A stretch of 64,000 nt of DNA, from positions 78,749 through 142,748 of the forward strand of contig NZ_QLLY01000020.1 in NCBI RefSeq assembly GCF_003259365.1. Reading direction: 5' to 3'. The translations under genes and the position numbers were made by a program. Position 1 is the first letter of the stretch, and each line of letters begins with the position of its first letter. Positions 42,621 through 51,768 of this stretch are shown here, piece after piece. The DNA comes from Streptomyces sp. PsTaAH-137. GTDB taxonomy: Bacteria; Actinomycetota; Actinomycetes; Streptomycetales; Streptomycetaceae. The notes under the pieces are model-generated. The model ran no database searches. It saw only the letters and a list, made by a program, of their open reading frames with translations, and was not told where the DNA came from.

Positions 42621-42821
42621 GTGGGGGCTGGTCGCGCAGTTCCCCGCGCCCCTGAAGGCATGCGCTGCGCGCAGCCTTCCCCTGAGGCTGCGCTCCGCGC
42701 GCCTCCTGATGGGGCGGCGGTGGCGCTTCTCTCCCGATGGGTGCCGGTGCACCTCTCTGATGAGATGGCGCACGAAGTGCGCATCTCAGGGGCGCGGGGA
42801 ACTGCGCGACCAGCCCCCCAC
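42621..42821. repeat. Dispersed repeat family A, cluster 2 (inverted pair)
   Basis: A direct copy (42632-42653) and an inverted copy (42788-42809) of the 22-bp core flank 134 bp. Including outer bases the arms match over about 33 bp (42621-42653 and 42788-42821). Inside are GC-rich hairpins and the module also seen at 19553 and 56181, in inverted orientation near 42756-42787. There is no ORF and no transposase. The 324-bp gap between pcp and the transporter is filled mainly by this element. Confidence 0.9.
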
Positions 42822-42917
42822 CCGCCCCCGCTGTGAACACAAAGAACGTAAGTACTCGGGATCGTTGCCGGGTGCACTCTTGTCAGGGTGTGGAGGGGTC
42901 GCCCAGGGTGGCCCGTC

Positions 42918-44231
42918 ATGGGACGAGAGCAATGGAAGAAGATCCTGGTCGGGTCGGCCGGGAACATGGTCGAGTGGTTCGACTGGTTCGTGTACGCGAG
43001 CTTCGCGACGTACTTCGCCGGGGCCTTCTTCCCCGACGGCAATCCGACCGCCCAGCTGATGAACACGGCCGGCATCTTCGCCGTCGGCTTCTTCATGCGC
43101 CCCGTCGGCGGCTGGCTGCTCGGCCGGGTCGGCGACCGCAAAGGACGTAAGGCGGCCCTGACCCTCACGGTCACCCTCATGTCGGCGTCGGCCGTGCTCA
43201 TCGCCATCGCGCCGACCTACGCCGTCGCGGGCTACGGCGGCGCGGTCGTACTGCTCGTCGCGCGCCTGCTCCAGGGCCTGTCCGTCGGCGGCGAGTACGC
43301 GGCCAGCGCCACGTACCTCACCGAGGCCTCCGACCCCAGGCGCCGCGGCTTCGCCTCCAGCTTCCAGTACGTGTCGATGACGGCAGGCCAGATCGTCGGC
43401 CTCGGCCTCCTGATCGTCCTCCAGCGCACGATGAGCGACGACGCGCTGCACGGCTGGGGCTGGCGCATCCCGTTCATCGTCGGCGCCCTCGGTGCGGCGA
43501 TCATCTTCTACCTGCGGCGCAACATGCTGGAGACCGAGGTCTACGAGGAGTCGGCCGACGCAGACGCGACGGTGGGCGGCGACGACAAGGGCACGATGAA
43601 GGCCCTGTGGGCGCACAGGCGCGAGGCGTTCCTCGTCATCGCGCTCACCATGGGCGGCACCGTGGCGTACTACACGTACACCACCTACCTCACCAAGTAC
43701 CTGTCGAACTCGGCCGGCCTGAGCAAGGAGACCGCCACCCTCGTCTCCTTCTGCGCGCTCGTCGTCTTCGCCTGCATCCAGCCGCTCGCGGGCGCGCTCT
43801 CCGACCGCATCGGACGCCGCCCCCTCCTGATCACCTTCGCCGTCGGCTCCACCTTCCTGACGGTCCCGATCATGACGCTGCTGAAGCACGCCGGTTCCTT
43901 CTGGCCGGCCCTCGGGCTCGCCCTGCTCGCGCTGGTCGTCGTCACCGGCTACACGTCGATCAACGCGTGCGTGAAGGCCGAGCTGTTCCCGACCGGCATC
44001 CGCGCCCTCGGCGTCGCCCTCCCGTACGCCCTCGCCAACGCCCTGTTCGGCGGCACCGCCGAGTACGTCGCCCTGTGGTTCAAGAACGGCGGCATCGAAT
44101 CGGGCTTCTACTGGTACGTCGCCGGCTGCGCGGCCGTGTCCCTGATCGTCTATCTGACGATGCGCGAGACCCGCGACATCGACCTGAGCCGGGTCCAGCG
44201 CACCGAGGCCGCCCAGGAACAGCCCGCCTGA
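42918..44231 (+). CDS. MHS-family MFS transporter (dicarboxylate/ketoglutarate type)
   Basis: The 437-residue protein has 12 hydrophobic segments and the metabolite:proton symporter signatures GNMVEWFDWFVYASFATYF in helix 1, GRVGDRKGRKAAL after helix 2, and LLQGLSVGGEYAASATYLTE in helix 4. The closest known function is uptake of alpha-ketoglutarate, citrate or a related compound. ATG 42918 is the first start after the repeat region. It is not obviously linked to its neighbours. Confidence 0.9.
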   Translation: MGREQWKKILVGSAGNMVEWFDWFVYASFATYFAGAFFPDGNPTAQLMNTAGIFAVGFFMRPVGGWLLGRVGDRKGRKAALTLTVTLMSASAVLIAIAPTYAVAGYGGAVVLLVARLLQGLSVGGEYAASATYLTEASDPRRRGFASSFQYVSMTAGQIVGLGLLIVLQRTMSDDALHGWGWRIPFIVGALGAAIIFYLRRNMLETEVYEESADADATVGGDDKGTMKALWAHRREAFLVIALTMGGTVAYYTYTTYLTKYLSNSAGLSKETATLVSFCALVVFACIQPLAGALSDRIGRRPLLITFAVGSTFLTVPIMTLLKHAGSFWPALGLALLALVVVTGYTSINACVKAELFPTGIRALGVALPYALANALFGGTAEYVALWFKNGGIESGFYWYVAGCAAVSLIVYLTMRETRDIDLSRVQRTEAAQEQPA

Positions 44232-44300
44232 CCGCATCGTGAGACCACAGTCCGGGACCGGCCCGGGCTGTGGCAGACTCTGGCCGTGCTCTCGTTCGCC

Positions 44301-44336
44301 ATGATTATTGGCAGCAGGCGCGCCGGTCCGCAGTGA
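44301..44336 (+). CDS. Probable leader peptide of the cimA attenuator (Ile-Ile codons)
   Basis: The ORF encodes MIIGSRRAGPQ, with tandem ATT ATT isoleucine codons at positions 2 and 3. An in-frame GTG at 44286 would give a 16-residue version with an additional Leu codon. No strong ribosome binding site precedes either start, so translation may be leaderless. It is followed by a pairing hairpin and a U-tract terminator, then by the citramalate-synthase-type gene of isoleucine synthesis. Confidence 0.6.
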   Translation: MIIGSRRAGPQ

Positions 44337-44422
44337 CCGCCTCGTACGACCCGGTACGGGCGGACACCGTCGTCCTCGACCCGCGCGCAGACCTCTCGCA
44401 CCCGCGAGGGGTTTTTCTGTTT
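44326..44422 (+). promoter_or_regulatory. Probable transcription attenuator upstream of cimA
   Basis: GTCCGC (44326-44331) pairs with GCGGAC (44360-44365), enclosing a CGTAC/GTACG hairpin (44343-44347 with 44354-44358). The terminator stem is CCTCTCG (44392-44398) with CGAGGGG (44405-44411, one G-U pair). It is followed by TTTTTCTGTTT (44412-44422). Its end closely resembles the ilvB attenuator (CGAGGGG plus T-run). Confidence 0.65.
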
Positions 44423-44528
44423 CTCGGCCCACCCGAAGCCGGGGAGAGAGCGCGGGGGATCATAGATGGACGGTGGAGCCGGTCATTCCGGTACGACGAC
44501 CGAGATTCCCAACAGGAGCCAGACAGCC

Positions 44529-46160
44529 ATGAGCAGCAGCCCGAGCGAACACACCGGCGGTACCACCGGCGAACTCGACGATTCCTTTCACGTCTTCGAC
44601 ACCACGCTGCGCGACGGCGCACAGCGCGAGGGCATCAACCTCACCGTCGCGGACAAGCTGACCATCGCCCGGCACCTGGACGACTTCGGCGTGGGCTTCA
44701 TCGAGGGCGGCTGGCCCGGTGCCAACCCCCGCGACACCGAGTTCTTCGCCCGCGCGCAGGACGAGATCGACTTCAAGCACGCCCAGCTGGTCGCCTTCGG
44801 CGCGACCCGCAGGGCCGGCGCGAAGGCCAGTGAGGACCCGCAGGTCAAGGCGCTGCTCGACTCGGGCGCCCCGGTGATCACGCTGGTCGCCAAGTCCCAC
44901 GACCGGCACGTCGAACTGGCGCTGCGCACCACCCTCGACGAGAACCTGGAGATGGTCCGCGACACCGTCTCCCACCTGGTCGCCCAGGGCCGCCGCGTCT
45001 TCGTCGACTGCGAGCACTTCTTCGACGGCTACCGCGCCAACCCCGCGTACGCCAAGGCCGTCGTCCGCGCCGCGCACGAGGCCGGCGCCTCGGTCGTCGT
45101 GCTCTGCGACACCAACGGCGGGATGCTCCCCGCCCAGGTCCAGGCGATCACGCACACCGTCCTCGACGACACCGGCGCCCGGCTCGGCATCCACGCCCAG
45201 GACGACACCGGCTGCGCCGTCGCCAACACCCTCGCCGCCGTCGACGCCGGCGCCACCCACGTCCAGTGCACGGCCAACGGCTACGGCGAGCGGGTCGGCA
45301 ACTCCAACCTGTTCCCGGTCGTCGCCGCCCTGGAGCTGAAGTACGGCAAGAAGGTGCTGCCCGAGGGCGCGCTGACCGAGATGACCCGCATCTCGCACGC
45401 CATCGCCGAGGTCGTGAACCTCACCCCGTCCACGCACCAGCCCTACGTCGGCGTCTCCGCGTTCGCCCACAAGGCGGGCCTGCACGCCTCCGCCATCAAG
45501 GTCGACCCCGACCTGTACCAGCACATCGACCCCGAGCTGGTCGGCAACCGCATCCGCATGCTGGTCTCCGACATGGCGGGCCGCGCCTCCATCGAGCTCA
45601 AGGGCAAGGAGCTCGGCGTCGACCTCGGCGGCGACCGCGAGCTCGTCGGCCGGGTCGTGGAGCGGGTCAAGGAGCGCGAGCTCCAGGGCTACACGTACGA
45701 GGCCGCCGACGCCTCCTTCGAGCTGCTGCTCCGCGAGGAGGCCGAGGGCCGGGCGCGGCGCTACTTCCGCGTCGAGTCCTGGCGGGCCATCGTCGAGGAC
45801 CGCCCCGACGGCACCCACGCCAACGAGGCCACCGTGAAGCTCTGGGCCAAGGGCGAGCGCATCGTCGCCACGGCCGAGGGCAACGGCCCGGTCAACGCCC
45901 TGGACCGCGCCCTGCGCGTCGGCCTGGAGCGGATCTACCCGCAGCTCGCCAAGCTGGAACTGGTCGACTACAAGGTCCGCATCCTGGAGGGCAAGCACGG
46001 CACGTCCTCCACGACCCGCGTCCTGATCTCCACGACCGACGGCTCCGACCAGTGGTCCACGGTCGGAGTCGCCGAGAACGTCATCGCGGCGTCTTGGGGG
46101 GCTCTGGAGGACGCGGTCACGTACGGTCTGCTGCGCGCTGGGGTCGAGCCGGTCGAGTAG
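44529..46160 (+). CDS. cimA: Citramalate synthase-type 2-isopropylmalate synthase family enzyme
   Basis: The 543-residue enzyme belongs to the alpha-isopropylmalate/homocitrate synthase family. FDTTLRDGAQREGINLTVADKLTIARHLDDFGVGFIEGGWPGANPRD is the catalytic start; GWPG and the length are typical of (R)-citramalate synthases rather than LeuA. Metal ligands HAQDDTGCA and GYGERVGNSN are present. The C-terminal allosteric domain ends SDQWSTVGVAENVIAASWGALEDAVTYGL. It would make 2-ketobutyrate precursor from pyruvate and acetyl-CoA for isoleucine. The Ile-Ile leader supports this role. ATG 44529 has AGGAG ten bases upstream. Confidence 0.88.
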   Translation: MSSSPSEHTGGTTGELDDSFHVFDTTLRDGAQREGINLTVADKLTIARHLDDFGVGFIEGGWPGANPRDTEFFARAQDEIDFKHAQLVAFGATRRAGAKASEDPQVKALLDSGAPVITLVAKSHDRHVELALRTTLDENLEMVRDTVSHLVAQGRRVFVDCEHFFDGYRANPAYAKAVVRAAHEAGASVVVLCDTNGGMLPAQVQAITHTVLDDTGARLGIHAQDDTGCAVANTLAAVDAGATHVQCTANGYGERVGNSNLFPVVAALELKYGKKVLPEGALTEMTRISHAIAEVVNLTPSTHQPYVGVSAFAHKAGLHASAIKVDPDLYQHIDPELVGNRIRMLVSDMAGRASIELKGKELGVDLGGDRELVGRVVERVKERELQGYTYEAADASFELLLREEAEGRARRYFRVESWRAIVEDRPDGTHANEATVKLWAKGERIVATAEGNGPVNALDRALRVGLERIYPQLAKLELVDYKVRILEGKHGTSSTTRVLISTTDGSDQWSTVGVAENVIAASWGALEDAVTYGLLRAGVEPVE

Positions 46161-46180
46161 GTCCGGTTGCCAGGAGCGAG

Positions 46181-46229
46181 GTCACGGGGCTCCGCCCCGG
46201 ACCCCGCTCCTCAATCGCCGGAGGGGCTT
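46181..46229 (+). repeat. Dispersed repeat family B, copy 2
   Basis: This 49-bp sequence is the exact reverse complement of 38587-38635. It lies between the convergent stops of cimA (46160) and the GH30 gene (46233). It contains GGGGCTCCGCCCC and CGCCGGAGGGG arms that can form a hairpin and may act as a terminator here. Confidence 0.9.
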
Positions 46230-46232
46230 CAA

Positions 46233-48128
46233 TTACTGGAGCGTCCACTTCTGATTGCCGGCCCCCGTGCACGCCCAGAGCTGCATGGTGACCCCGTCGG
46301 CCGACGAATTCCCGGTCGCGTCAAGGCACTTGTCGGCCGGTGCGTTCACCAGGTCGCCCGACGATTCGAGCCGCCACTGCTGCGCGCCCGAGCCGTTGCA
46401 GTCGTAGAGCTGGACCTTCGCGCCGTTCGCCGTCGAACCCCCGGACACGTCGAGGCACTTGCCCAGCGCGCGCACGGTGCCGTCCGCCTTGAGCGTCCAC
46501 GTCTGGTTCTGCGAACCGGAGTAGCAGGTCCAGAGCTGCGCGGCCGTGCCGTTGGCCGTGGAGCCGTCCTTCACGTCGAGGCACTTGTCGCCCAGGCCGT
46601 GCAGCGCGCCGGTGCGGTCGGCGGCGCCGGACTGCGTGCCGCTCCAGGTGAACGTCGCCGACGTCTTGCCCGGCAGCGAGTAAGTGACGTGCTGGCCGCC
46701 CCAGTTGACGGTCACGTCCTTCGCTGTGGAGGCGTCGTTGTAGGCGATCAGCGCCTTCGAGCCGTCGGTGTTGCGCCAGGCGACGTTCGGCACCGTGGAC
46801 GACGCGGTCGAGGCGATCCGGGACGCCCCCGGCCGGACGAACTTCGTCAGGTGGCCCATCGTGTAGTACTCGATGTTGTAGTCGACCTTGCCGCTGTTCG
46901 CGTCGCCGTTGTGGACGGTGATCAGCCCGTCGCACGTACCGCAGCCGCCGTTGTGCGGGCCGCGGTTCTGGTCCACGGCCAGCGACCACTTCGTCACCGA
47001 CTTCGCCCAGTTACGGGTGTAGTCGATGATGTTCATCATGTCCTCGCGCTGCTGGTTCGCGATCCAGGTGCCGCCGGAGTGCTCGGTCTGGAAGGCGTCC
47101 AGGGACGGGTACTTGTTGTGGATCTCGGTCTGCTTGGCGACGTCGCCGCCGTAGCCGTGCCAGGCGATGCCGCCGAAGTTCGGGTGGCTGCGCACCGCCG
47201 CGTCGTCCACGGTCGGGGCGGCGTAGGAGTCGTAGGTGTCCCAGTTCCAGTCGTGCGCGAGCACCTTGGTCTTCACGCCCGCGCCCGCCAGCTTCGGCAG
47301 CAGCTCGCTCTTGGTGAAGTAGGCGAGCCCGGAGCCGTTCCAGCTCATCGACGGATAGCCCGAGCAGCAGGTCGGCTCGTTCTGCACGGTGACGTAGTCG
47401 ATCGGCACCCCGGCCGCCTGGTAGCCCTGGATGTACTTCACGAAGTACGAGGCGTACGTGCCGTAGTTCTCGGCCTTCAGCCAGCCGCCGTTGAGCTGCC
47501 CGCTGTCCTTCATCCAGGCCGGGGCGGTCCACGGCGAGGCCATCACGGTCGCGGCCGGGTTGAGCTGCTTGGCCTGCTTGGTCAGCGGCAGCACGTCGGC
47601 CTGGTCGTGGGCGAGGGAGAACTTCGCAAGGGACGGGTCCGTCTGCCCGGCGGGCACGTCGTCGTACGTGTAGCCGAAGCGGGCCAGGTCCGAGCCGCCC
47701 ATGGGGTTGCGGATGAAGGAGAGCCCGATGCCGTCGGTCGGCGAGAACAGCTTCTTCATCGTCGCGTCCCGGGTGGCCTGGGACAGGGCGCCGCTGCTGT
47801 TCATCAGCCAGGCCGCGGTGTCGGTGAAGGACGCGCCGCCGCCGGTGAACGTCTGGTAGCGGGTGTTCTCGTCGACGGTGATCGTGGTGCCGGCCGAGCC
47901 GGTGCCCGACTGGAACGCCGTCGGGGTCTGCTGCGCCAGGCCGCGCGTGACGTGCCGGCCGCCGCTGTCGTCGGTGGTGGTCAGCCAGACGGCGACCGGT
48001 TCGCCGGCGGCCTGCGCCGTGCCGGCGGAGACTCCGAGGAGTCCGGCGGCGGTGAGGATCCCGGCCAGTAGTACCCGGGCCGACCGGCCCGCTCGTGCCG
48101 ATCTCGGTGATCGCGTGGGGGTGTGCAC
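46233..48128 (-). CDS. Secreted GH30 glycoside hydrolase with C-terminal ricin-B lectin domain
   Basis: The 631-residue protein has a Sec signal peptide (ARVLLAGILTAAGLLGVSAGTAQAA). The catalytic domain follows with ITVDENTRYQTFTGGGASFTDTAAW, the acid/base Glu in YVTVQNEPTCC and the nucleophile Glu in DAFQTEHSGG, as in glucosylceramidase/GH30 enzymes. The C-terminal 130 residues are a three-repeat ricin-type lectin with CLDV...QLW/Q-W motifs. The substrate is a beta-linked glycan; which one is not predictable. GTG 48128 has AGGAGG upstream. Confidence 0.92.
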   Translation of the reverse strand: MHTPTRSPRSARAGRSARVLLAGILTAAGLLGVSAGTAQAAGEPVAVWLTTTDDSGGRHVTRGLAQQTPTAFQSGTGSAGTTITVDENTRYQTFTGGGASFTDTAAWLMNSSGALSQATRDATMKKLFSPTDGIGLSFIRNPMGGSDLARFGYTYDDVPAGQTDPSLAKFSLAHDQADVLPLTKQAKQLNPAATVMASPWTAPAWMKDSGQLNGGWLKAENYGTYASYFVKYIQGYQAAGVPIDYVTVQNEPTCCSGYPSMSWNGSGLAYFTKSELLPKLAGAGVKTKVLAHDWNWDTYDSYAAPTVDDAAVRSHPNFGGIAWHGYGGDVAKQTEIHNKYPSLDAFQTEHSGGTWIANQQREDMMNIIDYTRNWAKSVTKWSLAVDQNRGPHNGGCGTCDGLITVHNGDANSGKVDYNIEYYTMGHLTKFVRPGASRIASTASSTVPNVAWRNTDGSKALIAYNDASTAKDVTVNWGGQHVTYSLPGKTSATFTWSGTQSGAADRTGALHGLGDKCLDVKDGSTANGTAAQLWTCYSGSQNQTWTLKADGTVRALGKCLDVSGGSTANGAKVQLYDCNGSGAQQWRLESSGDLVNAPADKCLDATGNSSADGVTMQLWACTGAGNQKWTLQ

Positions 48129-48278
48129 GATGCCTCCTGTGTCCCGTGAAGCTCAACAGTCCACTTTCATGGCTTAGTTCAAGACGTGAGTTAAAGGGCG
48201 TTCCATGGGCGCGTCAAGACTTCACGTCACGAATGCTTCGACCCGTCATTCACACCCCGACTGAGTTAGCGTCGGAGT

Positions 48279-49613
48279 ATGAGGCCCACTCTTGCGGTCC
48301 TCGCCGCGGCCCTCCTCGCGTTCGGTGCCCCGCTGGCCCTGGCGCCCGGCGCCGCCGCCGCGACGGACGTCTCCACGGTCGCGGACGCTCTGGAGAAGAA
48401 CCCCGTCTACGTCGATCCCGCTGTCCGCACCACGCTGACCTCGGACGATGTCGACTCCCTCACGAAGACGATCAAGGACGCGGACAAGCCGGTAATGGTG
48501 GCCGTGCTGCCCGCGGACTTCCCCACGAAGGACCTGTTCACCGATCTGCGGACCAAGACGGGGATCGTCGGCGTCTACGGCGTCCGGCTCGGGACCGCCT
48601 TCGACGCGCGCGCCGACAGCGCCGTGATGTCCACCGCGGCCGTTCACAACCTGACCACGAGCGTCCGGGGCGAACCGGCCGCACAGCAGCTCGACGACTT
48701 CGTCGACGCCGCCGTACGCACCGCCAAGGGCTCGGCGCCCTCCTCCTGGGGCGCGGGCGGCGACTCCGGCGGGGCGCCCGTCGGCGCGCTCGTCGGACTC
48801 GGCGCCGTCGTGGTCGTCGGCGGCGCGGGCGCCTATGCCCTCGTCCGCCGCAACCGGCGCAGGCGCGAGGCGGAGCAGCGGGCCGCCCTGGACAAGCTCC
48901 GGGTCGTCGTCGACGAGGACATCACGGCGTTCGGCGAGGAACTGGACCGGCTCGACTTCCACCCGGCCGAGGCGGGCGCCGACGACTCGATGCGGGCGGA
49001 CTACGAGCGGGCGCTCGACGCCTACGAGAAGGCCAAGCAGTACATGGCGGCCGCGCAGCGCCCCGAGGACGTGCGCGGGGTGACCGAGGCCATCGAGGAC
49101 GGCCGCTTCTCGCTCGCCCTGCTCGCCGCCCGCCGCGAGGGCCGCCCGCTGCCCGAGCGCCGCGCCCCCTGCTTCTTCGACCCGCGGCACGGCCCCTCCG
49201 TCGAGGACGCCGAGTGGACGCCGCCCGGCGGCGCGCCGCGCGAGGTGCCGGTGTGCGCGGCGGACGCGGCCCGGCTGCGCGACGGCGAAGACCCGCTGGT
49301 GCGCACGGTGGACACCGGTGCGGGGGAGCGACGCCCGTACTACGACGCGGGCCCGGCCTACGGCCCGTGGGCCGGTGGCTACTTCGGCGGCGGCATCCTG
49401 CCGGGCCTGCTGTTCGGCACGGTCCTCGGCTCGATGATGGCGAGCCCCGCGTACGCGGCGGACTACGGCTCCGGATACGGCGACTTCGGCGGCGGCTACG
49501 AGGGCGGCGACATCTCCGGGGCCGACTTCGACACCTCCGACTTCGGTGACTTCGGCGGGGGCGGCGACTTCGGCGGCGGCGGGGGCGGCGGGGACTTCGG
49601 CGGCGGCTTCTGA
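48279..49613 (+). CDS. Exported membrane-anchored protein with Gly-rich C terminus
   Basis: The 444-residue protein has a signal peptide (LAVLAAALLAFGAPLALAPGAAAA), an extracytoplasmic domain of about 140 residues, one membrane helix (GALVGLGAVVVVGGAGAYALV) with a basic stop-transfer RRNRRRREAE, a cytoplasmic helical region, and a C-terminal tail of repeated GDFGGG units. A second hydrophobic stretch lies near GGGILPGLLFGTVLGSMM. The layout resembles TPM-domain proteins, but I cannot assign the family with certainty. Function unknown. Confidence 0.8.
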   Translation: MRPTLAVLAAALLAFGAPLALAPGAAAATDVSTVADALEKNPVYVDPAVRTTLTSDDVDSLTKTIKDADKPVMVAVLPADFPTKDLFTDLRTKTGIVGVYGVRLGTAFDARADSAVMSTAAVHNLTTSVRGEPAAQQLDDFVDAAVRTAKGSAPSSWGAGGDSGGAPVGALVGLGAVVVVGGAGAYALVRRNRRRREAEQRAALDKLRVVVDEDITAFGEELDRLDFHPAEAGADDSMRADYERALDAYEKAKQYMAAAQRPEDVRGVTEAIEDGRFSLALLAARREGRPLPERRAPCFFDPRHGPSVEDAEWTPPGGAPREVPVCAADAARLRDGEDPLVRTVDTGAGERRPYYDAGPAYGPWAGGYFGGGILPGLLFGTVLGSMMASPAYAADYGSGYGDFGGGYEGGDISGADFDTSDFGDFGGGGDFGGGGGGGDFGGGF

Positions 49614-49675
49614 GAGAGGCGCTCAACTCGGCCCCCTTGCGGTTCAGTTGACCGCCCGGCGCTACGGTGACGGTC

Positions 49676-50263
49676 ATGAGCGGTGAGATACGGGACGGGT
49701 GGGCGAGGCAGGCGGCCATCGAGGCGCGGCAGGTCGACGACGCCTGGGAGCGCATAGAGACCTGGCTGCACCGCAACGCCCCGGCGACCGCGGCCCTGCT
49801 CCGCCCCGGTGCCACGGACGACGAACTCGCGGCCTTCGAACGGGAACTGGGAGTGCGCATACCCGCCGGTCTGAAGGCGCTGTGGCGGCGGTGCCCGGGG
49901 ATGACGGCGGTCGACGGGGTGGGGGCGGACTTCCTGCTGGGACGCTGGGCCCCGATGACGTTCGACGCTGTGCTGGAGACCTACCGCATGCAGATGGGCA
50001 TGCGGGTCACCATGGACGAGTACGTGTCCTGGCGGCCCTCCTGGATCCCGTTCGCCTCCTTCGGCGCGCACGACACCCTCTACGGGCTGTGCCTGGACGC
50101 CGAAACAGGAAAGATCTGGAAGTGGACGGAGATTGCGGAGCGCACCCTCGTCCACCCGTCGCTCTCCGTGTACCTGGAGGACATGGCGGACGCCCTCGAC
50201 CTGCCGGACCTCACACCCGGAGCGCCGCCCCGGGTGCGCGAGGGCGCCCTCGTGTGGGCCTGA
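49676..50263 (+). CDS. SMI1/KNR4 family protein
   Basis: The 195-residue protein contains the SMI1/KNR4 pattern: AWERIETWLHRNAPATAALLRPGATDDELAAFERELGVRIPAGLKALWRRCPG, followed by FLLGRWAPMTFDAVLE and WIPFASFGAHDTLYGLCLDAETGKIWKW. In bacteria this fold often serves as an immunity protein against polymorphic toxins, but no toxin gene is adjacent. GTG 49667 is an alternative start three codons upstream. Confidence 0.82.
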   Translation: MSGEIRDGWARQAAIEARQVDDAWERIETWLHRNAPATAALLRPGATDDELAAFERELGVRIPAGLKALWRRCPGMTAVDGVGADFLLGRWAPMTFDAVLETYRMQMGMRVTMDEYVSWRPSWIPFASFGAHDTLYGLCLDAETGKIWKWTEIAERTLVHPSLSVYLEDMADALDLPDLTPGAPPRVREGALVWA

Positions 50264-50280
50264 CGAGCCGGAGACAGGCC

Positions 50281-51615
50281 CTAATTGCGACTCAGGGTGC
50301 GGGTCACCCCGGCCACCACCGCCGTGGTCAGGACCCAGCCGATCACCACGAGCGCGTACGCGAGCGACTGGGGCCCGACGGTGGCCCAGTGCCAGGCGTC
50401 GCGCTGGCCGAAGCCGCCGATCGGGACGAGCAGGTCGAGGGTGTAGACGAGGGCGTGGAACGGCGGCCCCTCGCCCGGCTTGTTCGGCACCGGATGGTGG
50501 GTGCGGAAGACGAACCAGCCCGCGGCCGTGAGCAGCGCCAGCCAGAGCCCGGCGAGCCAGGGCCGGTAGCCGTAGCCGACCGTCGCGTCGAGGAGGTACC
50601 CCCACAGCCGGCCCGCCGGACCGAGCGTCGCGCGGCGCCGGCGCTGCCGGTGCAGCAGCACCCGGCGTGCCTCGTCGTCATGGCCCAACCGGCGGTAATT
50701 GAGGCCCAGTTGCTCGTACGGCTGCGGGCAGTAGCCGTCGTCGCGGCGCAGCCAGGCCAGCCGGTTCGTCACGTCGTCGCGGCGGCGGGGCGCGGTGGAC
50801 TCCAGCCAGTCGTACGTCAGCCCGTCCAGGCCGAGCGACGGGGGCCAGGTCCCCGGGGCGTCCTGGATCCGGGTGAAGTGGGCGTTGCGGAGGTTCACCG
50901 TGCCGCGCGGGGCGGTCGCGAAGCGCAGGTCGAGCGCCTCGGCGCGGGCCCCCACGCACATCAACGAGGAGCCGGTGCCGGTGAGTTCGGCTCCGTTGAG
51001 GGTCAGCAGGTCGTCTATCTGGGCGCCGCGCAGCCGTATCCGGCCGTCGGTGCTGAAGCCGTGCGACAGCCGTACCGTGGAGGCGGTCAGATTGTCCCCG
51101 TTGAACGCGACCGCGCCCGGCTCCCCGGCCGTGATCCGCGCCCCGCGCATCCACAGCCCGCCCGGCAACTGCGCCCCCGGGAAGGCGACACGCCCCTCGG
51201 CCTCGAACCCGCCGTCGCAGAACACCCCGCCCTCCATCACCAGACCACCCGCGTCCAGCGCCACGGCCCCCGGATGGATCAGCCGCGCGCCGTCGAGCCG
51301 CAGCCCGCCCCCGATGTGCGCGTGCACCAGATTCAGGCCGCCCTCGACCGTCGTACCGCGCAGGTCGACGCGCCCGCCGAAATGGGCCGTCGGCGCCCGC
51401 AGTCCGGGCACCCGGCAGTGGGTGAGGGAGAGCGCGAGGGTGGACGCCGCCTCCAGGCTGACGGGCCCGTCGAACTCGCACGCGTCGAACCGCACGATGG
51501 CCCTGATCTCGGTGCCGTCGAGGGTCAACGGGCCCGTGATACGCGCCCGTTCGATCCGGACGGTCCCCGTCGCCTCCAGCAGTCTGTCCCGCAGGACGTC
51601 CGGATCAAGCCGCAT
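50281..51615 (-). CDS. Membrane protein with pentapeptide-like beta-helix domain
   Basis: The 444-residue protein has an N-terminal 280 residues of repeated short strands (TGPLTLDGTEIRAIVRFDACEFDGPVSLEAAS..., GGRVDLRGTTVEGGLNLVHAHIGGGLRLDGARL) that look like a right-handed beta-helix related to pentapeptide repeats. A linker with YEQLGLNYRRLGHDDEARRVL and three to four membrane helices follow (PWLAGLWLALLTAAGWFVF, SLAYALVVIGWVLTTAVVAG). Similar Streptomyces proteins are sometimes named membrane-associated oxidoreductase, but no cofactor motif is visible. Function unknown. Confidence 0.8.
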   Translation of the reverse strand: MRLDPDVLRDRLLEATGTVRIERARITGPLTLDGTEIRAIVRFDACEFDGPVSLEAASTLALSLTHCRVPGLRAPTAHFGGRVDLRGTTVEGGLNLVHAHIGGGLRLDGARLIHPGAVALDAGGLVMEGGVFCDGGFEAEGRVAFPGAQLPGGLWMRGARITAGEPGAVAFNGDNLTASTVRLSHGFSTDGRIRLRGAQIDDLLTLNGAELTGTGSSLMCVGARAEALDLRFATAPRGTVNLRNAHFTRIQDAPGTWPPSLGLDGLTYDWLESTAPRRRDDVTNRLAWLRRDDGYCPQPYEQLGLNYRRLGHDDEARRVLLHRQRRRRATLGPAGRLWGYLLDATVGYGYRPWLAGLWLALLTAAGWFVFRTHHPVPNKPGEGPPFHALVYTLDLLVPIGGFGQRDAWHWATVGPQSLAYALVVIGWVLTTAVVAGVTRTLSRN

Positions 51616-51768
51616 GGCTGCCCGCGCTGTCGTGGTGGTGCCGCGCCGCGATGGTCATGAACCCCATCCTTCCAGCGGCTCCGGCGGCCGACGGCCCCGT
51701 ACGGCGGAATCGTCCGCGCCCGGAGAATCGGATGGCCCGGGTCCGGCCCGCCACGATAGGAAGCTCCC

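Noticed and set aside
42621..42821. Possible insertion sequence flanked by inverted repeats
   Set aside because: There is no transposase ORF between the 33-bp arms and no convincing target-site duplication, so it is listed as a repeat rather than a mobile element.
44529..46160. Annotation as leuA (2-isopropylmalate synthase)
   Set aside because: The GWPGANPRD motif, length and Ile-rich leader fit citramalate synthase better; LeuA of actinobacteria is longer and differs at the N terminus.
49676..50263. SMI1/KNR4 protein as part of a toxin-immunity locus
   Set aside because: No neighbouring gene resembles a polymorphic toxin, RHS or WXG100 protein, so an immunity role is not supported here.
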